This document shows positions 52,751 through 52,856 of a stretch of DNA of 52,856 bases, one piece after another (position 1 is the stretch's first letter; each line of letters starts with the position of its first letter). The notes under the pieces are model-generated. The model was not told the DNA's origin. It saw only the letters and a list, made by a program, of their open reading frames with translations, and searched no databases. Location of the stretch: contig CASGAD010000014.1 of assembly GCA_949299335.1 (NCBI GenBank), positions 130,330 to 183,185 on the forward strand, given 5' to 3'. The position numbers and the translations under genes were made by a program. Origin of the DNA: an uncultured bacterium. GTDB taxonomy: Bacteria; Bacillota_I; Bacilli_A; RFN20; CAG-826.

Positions 52751-52856
52751 AGGTATATGTGCATTTAAATGCTGCTTTTGTTAAATCATTTGTATCAAAG
52801 TTAGTTGTTTCAGCAACTTCTTCAACAAGTAATCCTTCATCGTTATATGTTAATGA
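52743..52856 (-). CDS. C-terminal fragment of a related lipoprotein (cut by window edge)
   Basis: Thirty-seven in-frame codons plus a TAA at 52743-52745, running off the window. The readable end (LTYNDEGLLVEEVAETTNF ... KAAFKCTYTYA) resembles the C-terminus of the 248-residue lipoprotein downstream. The stop overlaps the next ATG, so the starch operon extends further upstream than the window shows. Confidence 0.7.
   Translation of the reverse strand, partial: SLTYNDEGLLVEEVAETTNFDTNDLTKAAFKCTYTYA

Overview
The window reads as chromosome of an AT-rich, low-GC Gram-positive-type bacterium close to the Mollicutes/Bacilli border, probably an uncultured gut Bacilli lineage. The evidence is Bacillus-like gene order, two T-box leaders, Shine-Dalgarno sites of the AAGGAGG type and a CcpA/LacI-type operator. 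UGA is used as stop and UGG as Trp, so it is not a recoded Mycoplasma or Spiroplasma. No exported protein seen carries an LPXTG motif or a wall-binding domain; all are lipoproteins or membrane-anchored. The division cluster also lacks murein genes. Both facts fit a wall-less or wall-poor cell, but this is inference.

Bases 1-18060 are housekeeping genes, almost all on the minus strand. They are uvrC (cut by the window edge) and mutS2, divergent rnhC, then mraZ-rsmH-small membrane protein, ftsA-ftsZ, ileS (T-box)-lspA-rluD, and pheS (T-box)-pheT-yceD. This looks like the Bacillus mraZ/ftsAZ/ileS/lspA and pheST/rnhC/mutS2 blocks with the intervening genes removed. mraZ carries its three-repeat operator. 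Several genes (mutS2, rnhC, ftsA, a metallopeptidase) have a -10 box 7-8 bases before the ATG and so appear leaderless.

Bases 18090-24545 hold a very large surface lipoprotein, an rRNA methyltransferase, a YgjP-like metallopeptidase, and on the plus strand a DUF523 protein and an ECF transporter S component. A 1.7 kb gene-poor, AT-rich stretch follows, with one 57-codon ORF.

Bases 26207-35240 form a glycoside module. It has a GPH-type sugar symporter, a LytTR two-component system, small membrane proteins, a lipoprotein and a membrane-anchored, domain-swapped GH3 glycosidase. The symporter and GH3 promoters share a TGTAAGCGCTTACA-type operator, so they are probably one carbon-source regulon. 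Two genes here look frameshifted by one base at 5-base homopolymers.

Bases 35537-38279 carry tRNA-Arg(ACG), a Nudix hydrolase and small membrane or unknown proteins. Bases 38346-44179 hold a four-gene operon: an unusual ER-type (SipW-like) signal peptidase and three exported proteins sharing a G-x-G-x3-W signal motif. This is a candidate surface-fibre assembly locus and the most novel part of the window.

Bases 45041-52856 form a starch locus: a pullulanase lipoprotein, two starch-binding lipoproteins with InlB-like repeats, and two related lipoproteins (one cut by the window edge). A decayed second copy of a fibre protein plus signal peptidase sits in its middle.
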